Shown piece after piece: positions 1 through 6,585 of a DNA stretch of 7,648 nucleotides. The first letter of the stretch is position 1; the number at the start of each line of letters is the position of its first letter. The stretch comes from Chitinophaga pinensis. GTDB lineage: Bacteria > Bacteroidota > Bacteroidia > Chitinophagales > Chitinophagaceae. The notes under the pieces are model-generated. The model saw nothing but the letters and a program-made list of their open reading frames with translations, was not told where the DNA came from and searched no databases. Both the position numbers and the translations under genes were made by a program. The stretch covers positions 1 to 7,648 of the forward strand of contig CALPKD020000045.1 in assembly GCA_943324055.2 (NCBI GenBank). The letters run 5' to 3'.

Positions 1-434
1 AAAATAAATAAAACTGTTTTCATGATGGTGTCCGCATCTACTATTTTAGCCCAAGGGAAATCAATGCCCTTTATCATTAAGGCGTGTGCAATTGCAGCTC
101 CTGCAAACCCACCAATCAATGTATGAGAGGAAGACGAAGGGATACCGTACCACCAAGTAAGTAAGTTCCAAAAAATAGCAGCAATCAAACCTGAAAAAAT
201 AACTGGTAACGTGATAAATTCTTTATATACGGTTTTGCTGATCGAATTGGCAACCGCATGATCTTTAAATATCCAATAGGCTACCGAGTTAAAAAGGGCT
301 GCCCATAAAACCGCTTGTAATGGTGTTAATACCTTTGTAGACACAACGGTAGCAATAGAGTTAGCCGCGTCATGAAATCCATTGATATAATCAAAAACCA
401 GTGCAAGGGCTATAATAATAATTAATAATGTCAT
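1..434 (-). CDS. pit: PiT-family inorganic phosphate transporter, N-terminal part (cut by window edge)
   Basis: This inner-membrane protein most likely imports inorganic phosphate driven by a cation gradient, as PiT (PF01384) transporters do. Only the first 144 codons are in the window; the reading frame is still open at position 1. Translating the minus strand from the ATG at 434-432 gives a hydrophobic first helix (residues 2-18), then the family signature GFHDAANSIATV (19-30), followed by STKVLTP. A second family hallmark, GIPSSSSHTLIGGFAGA (97-113), lies in the next loop and helix, and WWYGIPSS is typical of the family. There is no Shine-Dalgarno sequence; the start is preceded by TTTAATTCAAG. 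It lies 11 nt downstream of the DUF47 stop codon and is very likely cotranscribed with that gene, a pairing common in bacteria. Family assignment is firm; the ion specificity and the missing C-terminal half cannot be judged. Confidence 0.93.
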   Translation of the reverse strand, partial: MTLLIIIIALALVFDYINGFHDAANSIATVVSTKVLTPLQAVLWAALFNSVAYWIFKDHAVANSISKTVYKEFITLPVIFSGLIAAIFWNLLTWWYGIPSSSSHTLIGGFAGAAIAHALMIKGIDFPWAKIVDADTIMKTVLFI

Positions 435-445
435 CTTGAATTAAA

Positions 446-1093
446 TTAAGCGTACTTGATGATGATAGATTCGATTACGTTTGAAACGTCCTCAATTTTG
501 TCAGTAGCTATTTCAAGTACTTGATAAATTTCTCTTTTCTTGATTACTTCTTTGAAATCATTTTCTTGCTCGAATAGTTTTTCAATGCTCATATCAAATA
601 CATCATCTGCTTGATTTTCGATACTATTTACCTTAATCATTGCTTCGGTCATCTCCTTAATATTTTTCATATTACGTAAACCCATGACTGCTTTTTTAGT
701 TTCTTGCGTTCCTTGTAATATCAATTCTGCCAACTTATGTATTCCTGTATCGTTCGGGTTTACTTTATAAAAATTAATTTTTTTAGCAGAGGCATATATA
801 TAGTCAGCGATATCATCTAAAGAAGTGGCTAAGTAGTGAATATCTTCTCTATCAAATGGAGTGATAAAATTTCTACCTAATTCTGTAAAAATGGTGTGTG
901 TCAAATCATCATTTGTATGTTCTAGATTTTCGATTTGTGCTAAAATGCTTGCTCTAACGTCAGCGTCAGGTTCATTTACCATTTCTTTAAGCTTTACGCC
1001 CATTTCGTAAACGTGCTCAGCTACTTCCTCAAATAGTTGAAAAAATACTCGATCTTTTGGCAAGAAAATCTTCATGATTGAATTGATGTCCAT
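446..1093 (-). CDS. DUF47 / PhoU-like protein (TIGR00153-type), probable partner of the Pit transporter
   Basis: A 215-residue, all-helical, cytosolic protein of the DUF47 family (PF01865), a relative of PhoU. Such proteins are usually encoded next to Pit transporters and are thought to modulate low-affinity phosphate transport. The N-terminus reads FLPKDRVFFQLFEE (10-23), a typical DUF47 opening. The core TPFDREDIHYLATSLDDIADYI (starting at 78) is the most conserved block of the family. PhoU-like acidic metal-binding patterns are visible: E58xxxDD (61-63), E159xxxDD (163-164) and D198xxED (201-202). Length matches the family (about 205-220). The start at 1093 is preferred, but an in-frame ATG six codons later (M7) is also possible. 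No Shine-Dalgarno and no clear promoter were found; the upstream gap holds a terminator-like hairpin that might lie in its leader. There is no sign of damage. Confidence 0.93.
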   Translation of the reverse strand: MDINSIMKIFLPKDRVFFQLFEEVAEHVYEMGVKLKEMVNEPDADVRASILAQIENLEHTNDDLTHTIFTELGRNFITPFDREDIHYLATSLDDIADYIYASAKKINFYKVNPNDTGIHKLAELILQGTQETKKAVMGLRNMKNIKEMTEAMIKVNSIENQADDVFDMSIEKLFEQENDFKEVIKKREIYQVLEIATDKIEDVSNVIESIIIKYA

Positions 1094-1396
1094 AAAAAAT
1101 AATTGATGTTTTTGAATAGGTCACAAATTTCCTGAATTAGTCAGTGAATCACTCATATCGAATATTACCAAATTGTTATGAAAACAATAGCTGTTGATTT
1201 TCAGCATTTTATGTATTATATGGCCTTTGAATTATTTTTCCTTAACAATTAGGAAATACAGCAAAGACATTAAATTATTTTTATATATTATTACTTTGAA
1301 TCAGAGAAAGCTGATAAAGTAGGGAGGCATTAATGATAAAATGCACTAACCCATAGAAACCAGTTTAGGAAGAAAAAACAATCTGGGCGCAAAACA

Positions 1397-1426
1397 AAAA
1401 GGGAAGCAGTAAACTGCTTCCCTTTT
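1397..1426. terminator. intrinsic-terminator hairpin without an obvious parent gene
   Basis: A perfect 13-bp stem, AAAAGGGAAGCAG (1397-1409) with CTGCTTCCCTTTT (1414-1426), closes a TAAA loop. Read on the minus strand, the stem is followed by a good U-tract (TTTTTGTTTT, made from the stem end and 1391-1396). On the plus strand only the stem's own TTTT is present, followed by ATAA, so the minus-strand direction is better supported. No gene ends here on either strand: both neighbours point away from this gap. It therefore terminates either an unannotated small RNA or the leader of the DUF47-pit transcript. Structure is certain; function is inferred. Confidence 0.65.
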
Positions 1427-1430
1427 ATAA

Positions 1431-1457
1431 ATCAGTAGCTTTCCCCCAAAAGCTGAT
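1431..1457. repeat. bulged inverted repeat beside the orphan terminator
   Basis: ATCAG-TAG-CTTT (1431-1442) can pair with AAAGCTGAT (1449-1457), leaving a three-base bulge and a C-rich loop. The same AAAGCTGAT word occurs at 1307-1315, preceded by a G that also pairs with C1443, so the left arm could instead pair over about 110 nt to close the whole structured region. The two pairings exclude each other. On the minus strand this hairpin directly precedes the terminator hairpin, the layout expected of a small structured RNA or attenuator. Pairing is seen; biological role is a guess. Confidence 0.35.
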
Positions 1458-1497
1458 ACAATTTGCTAATTAATAGTAAAATAACTATGTAATTATG

Positions 1498-1517
1498 TTA
1501 CGAATTGAGTTTCGTAA
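1498..1517. promoter_or_regulatory. dyad TTACGAA-N6-TTCGTAA, candidate operator
   Basis: A perfect 7-bp inverted repeat with a 6-nt spacer (TTGAGT), 76 nt before the start of the kelch-membrane gene. A weak promoter-like pair overlaps it: TTG at 1505-1507 inside the spacer and TATTTTTA at 1530-1537 (one mismatch to the Bacteroidota -7 TAnnTTTG), 22 nt apart. A dimeric regulator bound to the dyad would cover the -33 element. In this AT-rich DNA a chance repeat of this size is possible. Confidence 0.25.
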
Positions 1518-1592
1518 TAGGTTATTTCTTATTTTTATTATCAATCCTATAGATATTAACTAGTTACTTTCCTATTATTAAATTGATTTTCA

Positions 1593-3002
1593 ATGAGTTG
1601 TAAACAAATAACCTGCTCGATAATATTCTTCTTTTTTGTTGGATTTTCGCAATTAAAGGCACATGAACGAGGGCTTGATTCGGTTTATTATGTAAAAATA
1701 AATCCATTTTTGAGTAAATTGATTGAGCTCAAAGACTTGAATACATCAATTATTCATTCGAATGAGACTAAAATGATTCCTACAGGAGGAACCCTTTTTG
1801 CACCTAATCAACAAGAGTTACTTAAGGACGAGGGGAATATTTATATACATATTGAACAAACAGGATTCTTGTACAAGATGACTAGTTGGGCAGATAGTAT
1901 TGCCACTTTTTCTCGTATCGATAACACTATTAATATAAATTATAATATCAATGCGTTAGACTTCGCCTATCACGGCCAATTATATAGTTATGGAGGATAT
2001 GGTTTTTGGAAGTCAAATGGTCATATTCGAAAGTTTAGTTTTATTGATAAGGAATGGGACATTATTCCCACAGATAAGGAACTTTTTTCGGGCGGATTAA
2101 ATTGGTTTTCTAAAAAAGAGGGAAAATTGTATCTGCCGTTTCAAAAAAAGATGAATGCGGGTATTATTGGTGGCGGGGATTTGCCAATTGCAGATAAATA
2201 CCAAAGCTATTATTTAGACCTAAATACAAGAAAATGGATCAAATTAGGTATGCTATCCGCTGAGGCTCACCTATTATTTGACAAAGACGATACGCCAGCT
2301 TCCTATCTTTTACCGATGGATAGTGGGTTATTACATGTGATACACGACGAAGTTTATTACTTTAATTTTATAGACAATAAAATTTATCGCTCAAAAAAAT
2401 CTGACTTTAATCAGTTCATGATAAGAAGAGTGGATATGCCTAATATGTTTTTTTATAAAGGGATGATTTATTCTTATGCTAATAATAATGCCTCATTTAA
2501 TTTAATTCCTTTTTCATTGAACGATTTTGAATTATTGAATTTCCCAATTTGGTCAAGAGACACAAGTTATGACATTTACATAGTTGTAGTAATCGTATTA
2601 GTCCTAATATTTATATTTACTATTTACTTTATACAAAGAGGTGTTAAGCGAAAAATTGAACAATCTCAAATCAAGCTACTTAAAAATAAATCACTTAATC
2701 AAGCATTTGCAGGTACTGAAATAGCACTTATTAATTTATTATTAGCCGCAGATAATAGAGACAAAAAGGTTGAAATTTCCCAAATAAACCATGTGTTAGG
2801 CATTAAAGACAAAAATATTGGATTACAAAAAAAGGTTAGAAGTGATATCATTAACGCTATTAATGACAAATATCAATTTATCACTCAGGAATCAATACCA
2901 TTAATTGGGAGTGTTAGAAAAGAAGATGATAAAAGGTTTTTTGAATATTTTATTACAAGTACAGAGATAAAATCCATCATTCGGATTCTAGAAAAGAATT
3001 AA
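1593..3002 (+). CDS. kelch-like ectodomain, single-span membrane protein with conserved cytosolic tail (possible one-component regulator)
   Basis: 469 residues; I do not recognise a named gene. A signal peptide is clear (hydrophobic IIFFFFVGF, likely cleavage after LKA at 21-23). Residues 24-320 look like a beta-rich ectodomain with kelch-type blades, for example YGGYGFW...IRKFSFIDKEWDIIP (132-159) and YYLDLNTRKWIKLG (206-219). One strong membrane helix spans about 327-347, followed by basic RGVKRK (349-354), which puts the tail in the cytosol. The tail (355-469) starts with a short helical linker, then a conserved-looking block: IALINLLL, EISQINHVLGI (394-404), QKKVRSDIINAIN (412-424), and a KEDDKRFFEYFI ending (443-454). 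The helix pattern followed by a DKRFFEYF strand resembles a winged helix, which would make it a membrane-bound one-component regulator, but this is inference. The gene is more AT-rich than its neighbours. It lies 145 nt before the receptor operon on the same strand. Start: first ATG, needed for the signal peptide. Confidence 0.85.
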   Translation: MSCKQITCSIIFFFFVGFSQLKAHERGLDSVYYVKINPFLSKLIELKDLNTSIIHSNETKMIPTGGTLFAPNQQELLKDEGNIYIHIEQTGFLYKMTSWADSIATFSRIDNTININYNINALDFAYHGQLYSYGGYGFWKSNGHIRKFSFIDKEWDIIPTDKELFSGGLNWFSKKEGKLYLPFQKKMNAGIIGGGDLPIADKYQSYYLDLNTRKWIKLGMLSAEAHLLFDKDDTPASYLLPMDSGLLHVIHDEVYYFNFIDNKIYRSKKSDFNQFMIRRVDMPNMFFYKGMIYSYANNNASFNLIPFSLNDFELLNFPIWSRDTSYDIYIVVVIVLVLIFIFTIYFIQRGVKRKIEQSQIKLLKNKSLNQAFAGTEIALINLLLAADNRDKKVEISQINHVLGIKDKNIGLQKKVRSDIINAINDKYQFITQESIPLIGSVRKEDDKRFFEYFITSTEIKSIIRILEKN

Positions 3003-3004
3003 AA

Positions 3005-3061
3005 CGTTATTTTTTATATGACCAATATCAGTTAATTTAAAATAACGATGGTTATTGTCAT
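3005..3061 (+). repeat. two interleaved inverted repeats after the kelch-membrane gene
   Basis: Arm pair A is CGTTATTTT (3005-3013) with AAAATAACG (3039-3047), a perfect 9-bp stem starting two bases after the stop codon. Arm pair B is ATGAC-C-AATA (3018-3027) with TATTGTCAT (3053-3061), broken by one bulged C. The right arm of A lies between the two arms of B, so the hairpins exclude each other or form a pseudoknot. A could act as a weak 3'-end hairpin for the upstream gene, though no U-tract follows it. Role unproven. Confidence 0.3.
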
Positions 3062-3064
3062 GGC

Positions 3065-3097
3065 TTTGTCAAATTATGAATTGAATAAGTGAATTTG
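3065..3097 (+). promoter_or_regulatory. candidate Bacteroidota-type promoter for the receptor operon
   Basis: TTTG at 3065-3068 fits the -33 element and TGAATTTG at 3090-3097 matches the -7 consensus TAnnTTTG with one mismatch, at a spacing of 21 nt. Transcription would begin near 3102-3106, giving a leader of about 45 nt before the receptor ATG. A perfect palindrome CACATGTG (3101-3108) sits at the expected start point. This is a pattern match in AT-rich DNA, so moderate-to-low certainty. Confidence 0.35.
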
Positions 3098-3131
3098 TCT
3101 CACATGTGTAAATAAACTTAGTTTCATTATA

Positions 3132-3146
3132 AGAGCTTTGTGCTCT
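3132..3146 (+). promoter_or_regulatory. small hairpin abutting the receptor start codon
   Basis: AGAGC (3132-3136) pairs with GCTCT (3142-3146) around a TTTGT loop, ending one base before the ATG at 3148. It sits where an initiating ribosome binds, in place of the unstructured A/T-rich stretch seen before the neighbouring starts. It could lower or regulate translation. A 5-bp stem is also easily produced by chance. Confidence 0.25.
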
Positions 3147-3147
3147 C

Positions 3148-5235
3148 ATGAAAAAAAGCATACTCTATTTATTGTGTATTCTGCCTGGCGCTTTGCTAGC
3201 TCAAATCAAGGTAGTGAAGGATACCATTGCAATGGATGGGGATAGCGTTGTCGTAACTGCGACAAGATCTGAACGCAAATTAAGTAATGTTACAGTACCT
3301 GTAACAATCGTGAACGCGAAGCAAATACAACAAACCGGTTCATTGCGTTTAACTGATATATTAAAAGAGCAGCCAGGTTTGACAATGACAAGTGGGTTTG
3401 GTGCAGGCGTTCAATTGCAAGGACTTAATCCAGATTACACTATTATATTAATTAATGGGGAACCGCTAGTAGGTAGAACAGCCGGGGTTTTAGATCTAAA
3501 CAGAATAGCACTAGGCAATGTAAAAAAAATAGAAATTGTAAAAGGGCCATCTTCAAGTTTATATGGTAGTGAAGCAATGGCTGGTGTGATTAATATTATT
3601 ACCGATGCGAGTTCAAAAATTCCCCTTCAAGCATCTTTGCGATATGGTACTTATGATACCAAAGATGCAAGTGTTAATACAGCGTTGACGTCTAAGCAAT
3701 TTTTTTATCAAGGATATTATAATTATTATGCAACAGACGGATATAGTATTCGTCCAAATAGTGCAAGTCGAGTAACTACACCTATTGAGCGTTTTAACAT
3801 AAATCAACAGTTTAAATATAATATCTCTAATACTACAAACTTAGTAGTTGGCGGAAGATATACCGACGAGCAAATTAAAAGTGATATCTCTGTAACCAAC
3901 GGAGGCACTACAATTCATTCAAACGGAAAGGAGCATAACACAGATTATAATCTTTCCGCATCGCTGAATCATCGTTTTTCAAATACAGTAAAAACAAGTT
4001 TTAGGTCCTATTTGACTGAGTATAATTCAATACAAAATTTATTGACCCTTTCGGGCGCCCCTTATACGGATGTATTGAATCATTTGTTTAAGCGCATCGA
4101 AAATCAAACTGACTGGGTGGTTGGTAAATCACTTACTGCCATTATCGGCGGCGGTGCAGTATGGGAAGGTGTTAAGAGCAGTAGATATGACAGCGAAAAA
4201 GTTAGAAAGTCAAATTCCATCCAATATGGATTTACACAATTGGAATGGACGCCCAATGCTAAATTCATAATCATCGGAGGTATTCGTTTTGATCAAAATG
4301 CAGCATTCGCTTCGGCATGGAGTCCAAAGGGATCCCTATTATATAAAATTAATAAAGCCAACAAGCTTAAGTTAAGTGTTGGTCAAGGTTTTAAGGCACC
4401 TGACTTTAGACAATTGTATTTAGATTTCACAAATGCTGCTGCGGGTGGTTATAGTGTATTTGGAACTGCACAAGCGCAAAAAGTAATTGGTACTTTAAAT
4501 GACCTAGGACAAATAGGGGTTTTGTATGACAATTTTTATCAACTTAAAGTGCTGCAGCCTGAATATTCAACAGGAATTCATTTGTCTTGGGATTACGAAC
4601 CTACTAATAAAACATTTATTAGCATACAAGCATTCAGAAATGACATTCGTAATTTAATCCAAGTTCAACAAGTTGGCGCATATGTCACTGGCGCACAAAT
4701 TTATAGTTATTTAAATATTGGTCGTGCATTTACCACGGGTATTGAAATCGAAGCGAAGCAGCAGCTAGCAGATGGCTTATTTGTGAGCGGCGGCTATCAG
4801 TATGTGAAAACAGGAGATAAGGATCAAATAGCACAAATAAAAGCAGGAACGGTATATACAAGAGATGCGAATGGTTTAAGCAAACGTTTAAGCTTGAGTG
4901 AGTATGTTGGGTTACCAAATAATAGTAAACATAAATTTCAACTAAAGCTCAACTACTATCATGCAAATGGTTTTTTTGTAAATATAAGAGCATTGTACAG
5001 AAGCAAATGGGCTGTGAATAATACCAATGGAAACGAAGTGTATGACAATGGAGACAGTTTTGCCAGTGGATATATTTCATTACATACTTCAATAGGTAAG
5101 GACTTTAAAAATGGATTTAGTGTACAAGGTGGATGTGACAATATCTCCAATTATATAGATGCATTGAACTTGCCCAATTTGCCAGGCAGAACCTTTTTTG
5201 GAACTATTAAATATCAAATCTTAAATAAAAAATAA
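3148..5235 (+). CDS. TonB-dependent outer-membrane receptor, HmuR-like (probable heme or related complex uptake)
   Basis: A complete 695-residue TonB-dependent receptor. The signal peptide ends at LLA-Q (cleavage after A18). A TonB-box-like segment DSVVVTATR (32-40) follows directly, with no carboxypeptidase-like N-terminal extension, so this is a classic small receptor and not a SusC type. The plug domain (about 44-155) shows LTDILKEQPGL (68-78), IILINGEPLVG (99-109), and the hallmark VKGPSSSLYGSEAMAGVINIIT (starting at 131). The remaining residues form the beta-barrel. GFKAPDFRQLY (414-424) resembles the FRAP box of heme receptors and LQPEYSTG (469-476) stands where NPxL/QPE boxes occur. 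The HmuY-type lipoprotein gene starts 6 nt after the stop, which strongly suggests a HmuR-HmuY pair. However, no histidine lies in the plug or between the FKAP and QPE boxes, where P. gingivalis HmuR has ligand histidines, so the substrate is uncertain: heme bound by other residues, another tetrapyrrole, or another metal complex. Energised by TonB-ExbBD encoded elsewhere. Confidence 0.92.
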   Translation: MKKSILYLLCILPGALLAQIKVVKDTIAMDGDSVVVTATRSERKLSNVTVPVTIVNAKQIQQTGSLRLTDILKEQPGLTMTSGFGAGVQLQGLNPDYTIILINGEPLVGRTAGVLDLNRIALGNVKKIEIVKGPSSSLYGSEAMAGVINIITDASSKIPLQASLRYGTYDTKDASVNTALTSKQFFYQGYYNYYATDGYSIRPNSASRVTTPIERFNINQQFKYNISNTTNLVVGGRYTDEQIKSDISVTNGGTTIHSNGKEHNTDYNLSASLNHRFSNTVKTSFRSYLTEYNSIQNLLTLSGAPYTDVLNHLFKRIENQTDWVVGKSLTAIIGGGAVWEGVKSSRYDSEKVRKSNSIQYGFTQLEWTPNAKFIIIGGIRFDQNAAFASAWSPKGSLLYKINKANKLKLSVGQGFKAPDFRQLYLDFTNAAAGGYSVFGTAQAQKVIGTLNDLGQIGVLYDNFYQLKVLQPEYSTGIHLSWDYEPTNKTFISIQAFRNDIRNLIQVQQVGAYVTGAQIYSYLNIGRAFTTGIEIEAKQQLADGLFVSGGYQYVKTGDKDQIAQIKAGTVYTRDANGLSKRLSLSEYVGLPNNSKHKFQLKLNYYHANGFFVNIRALYRSKWAVNNTNGNEVYDNGDSFASGYISLHTSIGKDFKNGFSVQGGCDNISNYIDALNLPNLPGRTFFGTIKYQILNKK

Positions 5236-5241
5236 ATATCC

Positions 5242-5892
5242 ATGCGTAATTTTTTTAACCAAATCGTTTTAGTTGTAGTATTGAGTGTTGGATTATTTGC
5301 TTGTTCAAAAAGTGATACAACTACTGTTGTTCCAGTGACCGCAATCACGGTGAGAAATTTATCAGCAGATACTGTCTTAGGGATCAATTCCACAACAGGA
5401 ATGCCCTATAGTGCAGGGAAGTATACTTTTTATAGCCTAGAAAAAAATGGGATCGTACCTAATACCGATAGTGCGAGTACAAAATGGGATATAGCTTTTG
5501 CAGCAACCAAAATTTTAACAAATGGCGGCACGAGTGGTGTGGGTCTAGGAGGTGCATTTGTTTTTACAGGACTATTTGATGATTTAAAAACAATCTCAAC
5601 CGATTCTGTTTTTAAAACAGACAATTCAGCTACTGCTACTTATGCGATTACTACTGGTAGTGGAAAAGGCTGGTATGTGTATGATCAACTTACAAGCTTG
5701 ATCACCCCCTTAGCAGGTCGTATATTAGTGATTAGAACTGCTAGTGGAAAATATGCAAAACTTGAAGTAATGAACTACTATAAAGGAGGAGTAACTCTAT
5801 TAACATCCGCATCTGATGCAGATAAGTTATCAAAGCAACGTTATTACACTTTCCATTTTTCTTATCAGCCTAATGGTACAAAAACTTTTTAA
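5242..5892 (+). CDS. hmuY: HmuY-family lipoprotein (heme-binding protein family), without the canonical histidine ligands
   Basis: 216 residues. A lipoprotein signal peptide ends in the lipobox LFAC (18-21), so the mature protein starts at lipidated C21, followed by a flexible SKSDTTTVVP linker. HmuY-family (PF14064) hallmarks are visible in order: KWDIAFAATKILTNGGTSG (81-99), GLGGA (101-105), then GWYVYD (143-148) and the block ILVIRTASGKYAKLEVMNYYKG (starting at 161). Size matches the family. HmuY proteins are surface-attached or secreted hemophores that capture heme and hand it to the TonB receptor encoded beside them; here the receptor is 6 nt upstream, so the pair is one operon. Odd: P. 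gingivalis HmuY binds heme through two histidines, but this protein has a single histidine (H205), near its C-terminus. The mature protein has two methionines (M54, M177). Homologues in Tannerella and Prevotella are known to use methionine, so Met or Tyr ligation is possible. A strong terminator follows. Family call firm; ligand uncertain. Confidence 0.85.
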   Translation: MRNFFNQIVLVVVLSVGLFACSKSDTTTVVPVTAITVRNLSADTVLGINSTTGMPYSAGKYTFYSLEKNGIVPNTDSASTKWDIAFAATKILTNGGTSGVGLGGAFVFTGLFDDLKTISTDSVFKTDNSATATYAITTGSGKGWYVYDQLTSLITPLAGRILVIRTASGKYAKLEVMNYYKGGVTLLTSASDADKLSKQRYYTFHFSYQPNGTKTF

Positions 5893-5913
5893 TAGTTAGT
5901 TTTAAGTTGAATA

Positions 5914-5948
5914 AAAAATGCCTCGATTTATCAAATCGGGGCATTTTT
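5914..5948. terminator. bidirectional intrinsic terminator between convergent genes
   Basis: A 16-bp stem with one G-U pair: AAAAATGCCTCGATTT (5914-5929) pairs with AAATCGGGGCATTTTT (5933-5948) around an ATC loop. The plus-strand reading ends in TTTTT and serves the receptor-lipoprotein operon, 21 nt after its stop. The minus-strand reading ends in TTTTTT and serves the DUF4442 gene, whose stop codon is only 7 nt away. Position and symmetry both fit a shared terminator. Confidence 0.92.
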
Positions 5949-5955
5949 GTAATTT

Positions 5956-6438
5956 TTATTTTGCTTTAAAACTCCAGGTAAAATAAAATTCTGCAACAAT
6001 CTCATTGGATTCATTTCGTCCTATCGACTTACAGATTAGTGTTTGGCCTTCTTTGCTATCTATTGCAGTTTCAATACAATTCTGAATGGCAGCTCCGTCT
6101 TCGCAAGTAAAATACAACATCCCAGTTCCTTTTTTTATATAGTTCACCTCCATTTTTACTACGAGCATACTCACTTTAGGATGCCTTTTATAGATTTGTC
6201 CAAAGGCAAGTAGCCCAGTACTCATTTCTGCAGCCATTGCTTGTGCTGCAAAGTACATGGATTTAAAAGGGTTTTTACTAAACCAAGAATAACGCACATT
6301 AATAGTACAACGACTTTCATCAAACTTGTGCACGTTTAAGCCAACAAAAAAAGCTGCTGGCAGTTTTTGCAATAAGAAAAACTTAAATGCAATCGTGTTT
6401 GTGATTGTTTTCTTGAATTGGTTAAATGCTGGGTTCAT
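5956..6438 (-). CDS. DUF4442 hotdog-fold protein, thioesterase-like
   Basis: A 160-residue cytosolic protein of the DUF4442 family (PF14539), which has the hotdog fold of acyl-CoA thioesterases of the PaaI/YiiD type. Visible features: an N-terminal helical stretch (MNPAFNQF ... KFFLLQKLPAAFFVGL, 1-34), a first strand with CTINVRYSW (44-52), then NPFKSMYFAAQAMAAEMSTG (56-75), the central hotdog helix and the most conserved part of the family. Two beta strands follow (VSMLVVKMEVNYIKK, 89-103; MLYFTCED, 107-114), and the protein ends with EIVAEFYFTWSFK (146-158), matching the last strand. Length is typical. The substrate is unknown; a long-chain acyl thioester would be a guess from the fold, and catalysis has not been shown for most members. 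It is convergent with the HmuY-like gene and shares its terminator; it is divergent from the heme lipoprotein gene 147 nt away. No functional link to either neighbour is evident. Confidence 0.85.
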   Translation of the reverse strand: MNPAFNQFKKTITNTIAFKFFLLQKLPAAFFVGLNVHKFDESRCTINVRYSWFSKNPFKSMYFAAQAMAAEMSTGLLAFGQIYKRHPKVSMLVVKMEVNYIKKGTGMLYFTCEDGAAIQNCIETAIDSKEGQTLICKSIGRNESNEIVAEFYFTWSFKAK

Positions 6439-6585
6439 TCGTTTGATTTTACTCTATAAAAGTAAGTAATACACTTCAATAAGTGATCTTAATCAGTTTA
6501 GTTAGTGAGGATTGTCATATCCTTTAAGGGAACTTGGAGACAACTTTGGGGTCGGAATTTTAACACTAACTATAAATTGAAATTT

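Larger units (their letters stand above)
1094..1592. other. divergent intergenic region, no convincing protein gene
   Basis: About 500 nt separate the divergently transcribed DUF47 and kelch-membrane genes. It is very AT-rich, especially 1250-1300 and 1460-1592. The longest start-to-stop frames are tiny (for example a 24-codon frame at 1178-1252) and show no coding character. Structure visible: a small hairpin GCATT/AATGC (1327-1331 with 1340-1344), a long terminator-type hairpin (1397-1426), a second hairpin (1431-1457), a 10-bp direct repeat AAAGCTGATA at 1307-1316 and 1449-1458, and a dyad at 1498-1517. The segment 1300-1460 is the least AT-rich and most structured, so a small RNA or a long regulated leader may lie here, strand undecided. 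Confidence 0.6.

Noticed and set aside
1178..1252. 24-codon frame starting MKTIAVDF in the divergent gap
   Set aside because: Too short, in AT-rich DNA, with no promoter, start context or similarity that I recognise.
1397..1426. GGAAGCAG in the hairpin recalls the SRP RNA core
   Set aside because: The segment is fully base-paired in a perfect terminator stem, without the internal loops and tetraloop of SRP RNA.
3613..3807. 64-codon open frame on the minus strand inside the receptor gene
   Set aside because: It lies wholly within a well-supported TonB-receptor gene on the other strand and its translation shows no domain or sensible composition.
4730..5150. Two 62-63 codon minus-strand frames (4730-4918, 4959-5150)
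   Set aside because: Antisense shadows of the receptor's beta-barrel coding sequence with no recognisable features.
5430..5624. 64-codon minus-strand frame inside the HmuY-like gene
   Set aside because: Antisense shadow; the plus-strand frame carries the clear HmuY-family blocks.
6541..6548. CAACTTTG as a -7 promoter element for the heme lipoprotein gene
   Set aside because: The only upstream TTG (6512-6514) is 26 nt away, outside the usual spacing, so a promoter call is not supported.
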